NCBI GenBank assembly: GCA_019746355.1
Contig: JAIESC010000218.1
Span: 1 to 24,100 of the forward strand
Direction of reading: 5' to 3'
DNA length: 24,100 nt
Source: Xanthobacteraceae bacterium
Lineage (GTDB): Bacteria > Pseudomonadota > Alphaproteobacteria > Rhizobiales > Xanthobacteraceae
The notes below the pieces were generated by a model. That model saw nothing but the letters and a program-made list of their open reading frames with translations, was not told the origin of the DNA and searched no databases. The translations under genes and the position numbers were made by a program. Positions 20,940 through 24,100 of the stretch are shown here, piece by piece. Every line of letters begins with the position of its first letter. Positions within the stretch are counted from its first letter, which is position 1.

Positions 20940-23168
20940 ATGCCCCACAATTTCGGTCAAAGCCCGAAAGAGGTTCCGTCGTATGGGGTCAAACTAAAGC
21001 AGGCCGTTGAACTGCATCAGCGCGGCAAGCTCGATGAAGCAGAAATTCTATATCAGTCCATTTTAAAAATGATGCCCAAGCAATTTGACGCTCTTCATTT
21101 GCTGGGTGTCATTGCAACACAGCGAGGCCGTCACGATGCGGCGGTGACGCTGATAGGCGAGGCCTTGAAATACAATTCGCAGTCTGCGATTGCATTTTCA
21201 AATATTGGTTTTGCCCTGGATGCGCTTAATCGCCACAAGGAGGCCATAGTCAGCTTCGATCGCGCACTTGCATTGAAGCCAGATTATGCTGAAGCGTATA
21301 ATAATCGCGGCAATGCTTTGGCGAGTCTCAATCGGCACAAGGAATCGCTGATCAGTTTTGACCGCGCGCTCGCGCTAAAGCCAGATTATGCCGAAGCGTA
21401 TTACAACCGGGGCAACTCTTTGCACGACCTGAAAGCTTACGAAGAGGCCATTGAAAGTTTTGACCGCGCGCTTGCTTTGAAGCCTGCATATCCTGAAGCG
21501 TTCTACAACCGGGGCAATTGCTTGTACCGGCTCAAACGATACAGGGACGCAGTCTCCAGCTTTGATCGGGCGCTTGCCTTGAAGCCCGGCTATGCCAAAG
21601 CACTATGCAATCGAGGAAACGCCTTGCACGACCTCAATCGATACGATGAGGCGTTGGCAAGTTTTGAGCAGGTGCTTGCACTCGATCCGAATCATCTCGA
21701 CGCGCTGGGCAACCGTGGTAGCGCGCTGATGACGATGCAGCGTTACGGTGAGGCCATTGAAGATTTTGAACGGGTGCTGAGCATCGACCCTGACTATCGA
21801 TACGCGCGGGGCAAGCTACTCCATTCACGAATGCGCTACTGCGACTGGACCTCGTTTGACCAACAGCGCTCGCGCATCCAAAGCGAAGTGCACGCGGGGA
21901 AACTTAGCATCATGCCGTTTGAACTGATCGGAATGACCGAGTCTGCTGACGATCAGCTTCTGTGTTCGCAAATCTTGGTAAAAGACAAATATCCGTTATC
22001 TTCGACGCCGCTTTGGCAGGGAGAACGGTACAAACACGACAAGATTCGTGTCGCCTATTTGTCGGCCGATTTTCGCGATCATGCCACTTCATATTTGTTG
22101 GCCGGCCTGTTCGAGCAACATGATTCTGAACGGTTCGAGACCGTTGCCGTCTCGTTTGGCCCTGCCATCCCAAGCAACATGCGAACGAGACTCGAAGCGG
22201 CCTTTAAACAGTTTATCGACGTTCGCCGTACAAACGACCGCGCGATTTCCAGCTTGCTGCGCGAACTCGAAATCGACATCGCTGTTGATCTGATGGGCTA
22301 CACAAAAGACTGCCGTCCTGAAATTCTTGCATCACGTCCCGCACCTATCCAGGTGAATTATCTTGGGTATCCCGGGACTATGGGCGCGGATTTTATCGAT
22401 TACATTTTGGCTGATCGATTTGTCATTCCGGACAACCAGCGGCAGAGCTATAGCGAGAGTGTGGTTTACCTACCCGATACCTATGCGGCTAATGATTCCA
22501 AGCGCCGGATCGCGGACCAGACGCCGACACGTGCCGAGGTGGGGTTGCCTGAGACGGGATTTGTTTTCTGCTCGTTCAACAACAGTTACAAAATCACACC
22601 CCATGTCTTTGACATTTGGATGCGCCTCCTCGGCAATGTTGAAGGCAGCGTGCTGTGGCTGCTGGCTACAAATACGTCCGCCGTCGGAAATCTTCGGCGC
22701 GAAGCCGAAGCACGCGGCATTCAATCCGACCGACTGGTGTTCGCGCCGCGCGTCAAGCTCGAAGATCATCTCGCGCGCCACCGCCTGGCGGACCTGTTTT
22801 TGGATACGCTGCCTTGCAATGCTCACACCACGGCAAGCGACGCGCTTTGGGCCGGACTGCCTCTCGTCACGTGCGTTGGCTCGACCTTTGCGGGGCGCGT
22901 GGCAGGAAGTTTGCTGAATGCTATCGGATTGCAGGAATTGATCACGCGCGCGCTGACGGATTACGAGGCGCTGGCGCTGCGATTGGCACAGGACCGCGAT
23001 GCGCTAGCGGCGATCAAGGCAACGCTGGCGCAGAATCGGTACAGCTATCCTCTGTTCAATACGAGCCGGTTCCGCAGACACATCGAAGCGGCATATGTGA
23101 CGATGTGGCAACGCTATCAGGCGGGTGGGTCGCCTGTGGACTTCGCTGTCGAACCAATAAAAGAATAG
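20940..23168 (+). CDS. TPR-containing O-GlcNAc transferase-like protein (GT41)
   Basis: This 742-residue protein has about eight TPR repeats (residues 17-290), then a GT41 catalytic region (about 367-725). Motifs are those of canonical OGT: SADFRDHATSYLLAGLFEQH with His381, IQVNYLGYPGTMGADFIDYI, SFNNSYKITPHVFDIW with the UDP-binding Lys551, and CNAHTTASDALWAGLPLVT. It should transfer a sugar, probably from UDP-GlcNAc, to Ser/Thr of proteins in the cytoplasm. Neighbouring flagellins are possible acceptors, but this is not shown. Four TPR units are near-identical 102-bp repeats in the DNA. Its sequence is visibly richer in A/T (many aaa, ttt, att codons) than the flagellar genes, and it lies between two IS630 remnants, which points to horizontal acquisition. 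Confidence 0.92.
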   Translation: MPHNFGQSPKEVPSYGVKLKQAVELHQRGKLDEAEILYQSILKMMPKQFDALHLLGVIATQRGRHDAAVTLIGEALKYNSQSAIAFSNIGFALDALNRHKEAIVSFDRALALKPDYAEAYNNRGNALASLNRHKESLISFDRALALKPDYAEAYYNRGNSLHDLKAYEEAIESFDRALALKPAYPEAFYNRGNCLYRLKRYRDAVSSFDRALALKPGYAKALCNRGNALHDLNRYDEALASFEQVLALDPNHLDALGNRGSALMTMQRYGEAIEDFERVLSIDPDYRYARGKLLHSRMRYCDWTSFDQQRSRIQSEVHAGKLSIMPFELIGMTESADDQLLCSQILVKDKYPLSSTPLWQGERYKHDKIRVAYLSADFRDHATSYLLAGLFEQHDSERFETVAVSFGPAIPSNMRTRLEAAFKQFIDVRRTNDRAISSLLRELEIDIAVDLMGYTKDCRPEILASRPAPIQVNYLGYPGTMGADFIDYILADRFVIPDNQRQSYSESVVYLPDTYAANDSKRRIADQTPTRAEVGLPETGFVFCSFNNSYKITPHVFDIWMRLLGNVEGSVLWLLATNTSAVGNLRREAEARGIQSDRLVFAPRVKLEDHLARHRLADLFLDTLPCNAHTTASDALWAGLPLVTCVGSTFAGRVAGSLLNAIGLQELITRALTDYEALALRLAQDRDALAAIKATLAQNRYSYPLFNTSRFRRHIEAAYVTMWQRYQAGGSPVDFAVEPIKE
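21252..21761 (+). repeat. 102-bp tandem repeats encoding TPR units
   Basis: Units starting at 21252, 21354, 21456, 21558 and 21660 each span 102 bp (34 codons) and share blocks such as AGTTTTGACCGCGCGCT and AAGCCAGATTATGC. The last unit is the most diverged. The repeat number can change without breaking the frame. Confidence 0.85.
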
Positions 23169-23339
23169 GCCGGCTGTCCTTGGGAAATGGCTTTGGCTGT
23201 AGGGAACGGCACTCGGGACCGCAATCTTGAAAAACTTGGTCCTGCGCACCTGTTCGGGCCATCCAGAGGATAAGTTTTGACCATTCACTCAGCAGTTTTG
23301 GCAACGCAACGGACAGCGCCTTTGCAATCCTAGCCATCA
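23169..23339. other. Spacer between second OGT gene and right IS remnant
   Basis: This 171-bp stretch holds no supported gene. A minus-strand frame starting MARIAKALSVALPKLLSEW enters the OGT gene and is probably incidental. No strong terminator hairpin is seen after the OGT gene. Confidence 0.4.
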
Positions 23340-23446
23340 CTAGTGTTCTGACTCATTCATTCGCATCCCGCTTTTGCGACGGCGAGCGCTTTTTTGGCTC
23401 GGCGGTGTTTTGCGAAGATGGATTTGGCGCTGGCGGTCCATTTGAA

Positions 23447-23467
23447 GGGTTTTGGGTTTTGGGTTTT
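23447..23467 (+). repeat. Three tandem GGGTTTT units inside transposase
   Basis: Three perfect 7-bp units lie at 23447-23453, 23454-23460 and 23461-23467. Two units would keep the transposase in frame, so the third is the likely frameshift. Confidence 0.85.
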
Positions 23468-23483
23468 GGTTTCGATGCTCGAT

Positions 23484-23584
23484 CCACTCGGCAATCGCGG
23501 TCTTGAGTTCGGTGACGTCGTTGAAGGTTCCTCGCCTGATGCGCTGGCGGGTGATTCCGGCGAACAGTCGCTCGACGAGGTTGA
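23484..23584 (-). repeat. Right copy of 101-bp direct repeat
   Basis: It matches 20515-20615 at 100 of 101 positions in the same orientation and encodes the NLVERLFAG-to-AIAEW end of the IS630 transposase. Confidence 0.93.
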
Positions 23585-23894
23585 GCCAGGAACAGGATGT
23601 CGGCGTGAAGTGCAGTGTGAAGCGTTTGTGTCGTGCCAGCCAGCGTTTCACAGTCGGCGTCTTGTGGGTGGCGTAGTTATCGAGGATCAGATGCAGATCG
23701 AGATGTGCGGGCGTCTCGCGGTCGATTGTTTTCAGAAACGACAGGAACTCGTCTGCTCGACGGCGCGCCAGACACTCGCCGATGACCGTACCCTTCGCTT
23801 GCTCAAGACCCAAAGCGACATTTGGCACTGCCATCGTCTACCGCGACTTTGATATAGTTCGCGTGACGATTCGCACCGATCTGGCGCTCCCTTC

Positions 23895-24059
23895 ATGCCT
23901 CCATTCCTCTCCAAAAAATCGCGTGAGAAGGCCGCTTTGGACCTAGCCTTCGCGATCGATCTCGAAAGATCTGGTCTGTTTGACGAGGCAGAGCAGCGCT
24001 ATCGCATCGTCTTGCAATCGGATCCAGAGCCGGTCCCGGAAATCTGCACAGGACGCTAA
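23895..24059 (+). pseudogene. Short TPR-bearing ORF, possible stump of a third TPR/OGT gene
   Basis: An ATG at 23895 opens a 54-residue frame, too short to be a full member of any TPR family. Its middle, LAFAIDLERSGLFDEAEQRY and RIVLQSDPEP, reads as one TPR helix pair and matches in place and wording the first TPR of the two OGT genes (VELHQRGKLDEAEILYQSIL and LEFHHQGRVAEAEALYSVVL). After that it leaves the pattern and stops. It may be the 5' end of an OGT gene broken by frameshift or rearrangement near the IS remnant, or a small independent protein. The window ends 41 bases later, so the next part cannot be examined. Confidence 0.5.
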
Positions 24060-24100
24060 GTGGAATTTCTGCCTGACGGCGGGCACGATGGGCCCGCGAA

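Larger units (their letters stand above)
23340..23834 (-). mobile_element. IS630-family transposase, 5'-truncated and frameshifted remnant
   Basis: Read on the minus strand, this covers the C-terminal half of an IS630-family DDE transposase: GTVIGECLARRRADEF, the second catalytic Asp in LHLILDNYATHKTPTVKRWL, and the catalytic Glu in SWLNLVERLFAGI. The N-terminal half with the helix-turn-helix and first Asp is missing; the frame closes just upstream of the ATG. After RNQNPKP the frame is lost because GGGTTTT (plus strand) occurs three times at 23447-23467. Removing one 7-bp unit restores the family end NPKPFKWTASAKSIFAKHRR. The element end CTAGTGTTCTG (23340-23350) is the exact inverse of 20813-20823. 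It is therefore a dead copy related to the left remnant. Confidence 0.87.

Noticed and set aside
21252..21761. Regular repeats as a CRISPR array
   Set aside because: The 102-bp period is 34 codons in an open frame and encodes TPR units; no spacer-repeat structure exists.
23056..23340. Minus-strand frame after the second OGT gene
   Set aside because: Its second half is antisense to the OGT 3' end and no family is recognised; kept only as a possibility.
20515..23834. A functional composite transposon carrying the OGT gene
   Set aside because: Both IS copies are deleted and frameshifted, and each keeps only one end, facing the OGT gene rather than the outer side, so they cannot move the segment now.

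Overview
The window looks like the chromosome of a GC-rich alphaproteobacterium of the order Hyphomicrobiales, probably near Bradyrhizobium, Rhodopseudomonas or Xanthobacteraceae. The evidence is the alphaproteobacterial flagellar set (FliX, a FlgJ rod-binding domain without muramidase, FlbT, FlaF), short flagellins of the Bradyrhizobium type, and a DksA with only one zinc-finger cysteine. Genus is inference; no rRNA or tRNA gene is present.

Region 1 (1-3080) is the end of a flagellar rod/ring operon: flgF (5' end outside the window), flgG, flgA, flgH. Region 2 (about 3081-11001) is an insert of non-flagellar genes. It holds a zinc MetE-like methyltransferase, a class A FAD monooxygenase, and, on the minus strand, a LysR regulator, a Rieske-type ring-hydroxylating oxygenase (alpha and beta subunits) and a TctC/Bug solute-binding protein. 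A glucokinase follows on the plus strand. Together this looks like a small cassette for uptake and oxidation of an aromatic acid, but ferredoxin and reductase genes are not in view.

Region 3 (11053-14460) returns to flagellar and regulatory genes: dksA and fliX on the minus strand, and flgI, a flgJ/cheL-type rod-binding gene and a flgN/flbY-like gene on the plus strand. The fliX-flgI gap carries a good sigma-54 promoter and two tandem 19-bp palindrome-like sites that look like an enhancer for an NtrC-type activator such as FlbD. Region 4 (14541-20331) holds a small unknown gene, a TPR plus GT41-like glycosyltransferase resembling the flagellin glycosyltransferase FlmG, two tandem near-identical flagellins each with its own terminator, then flbT overlapping flaF. 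This block can make, modify and regulate flagellin.

Region 5 (20332-24100) is a mosaic accessory region. A second TPR-OGT gene, visibly richer in A+T, lies between two direct-orientation remnants of one IS630-family element. The remnants share a 101-bp stretch with a single mismatch and carry opposite ends of the element. A short TPR-bearing reading frame at the right edge may be the stump of a third gene of this family. The most interesting points are the paired flagellin/OGT arrangement, the IS-bracketed second OGT, and the FlbD-like control region of flgI.
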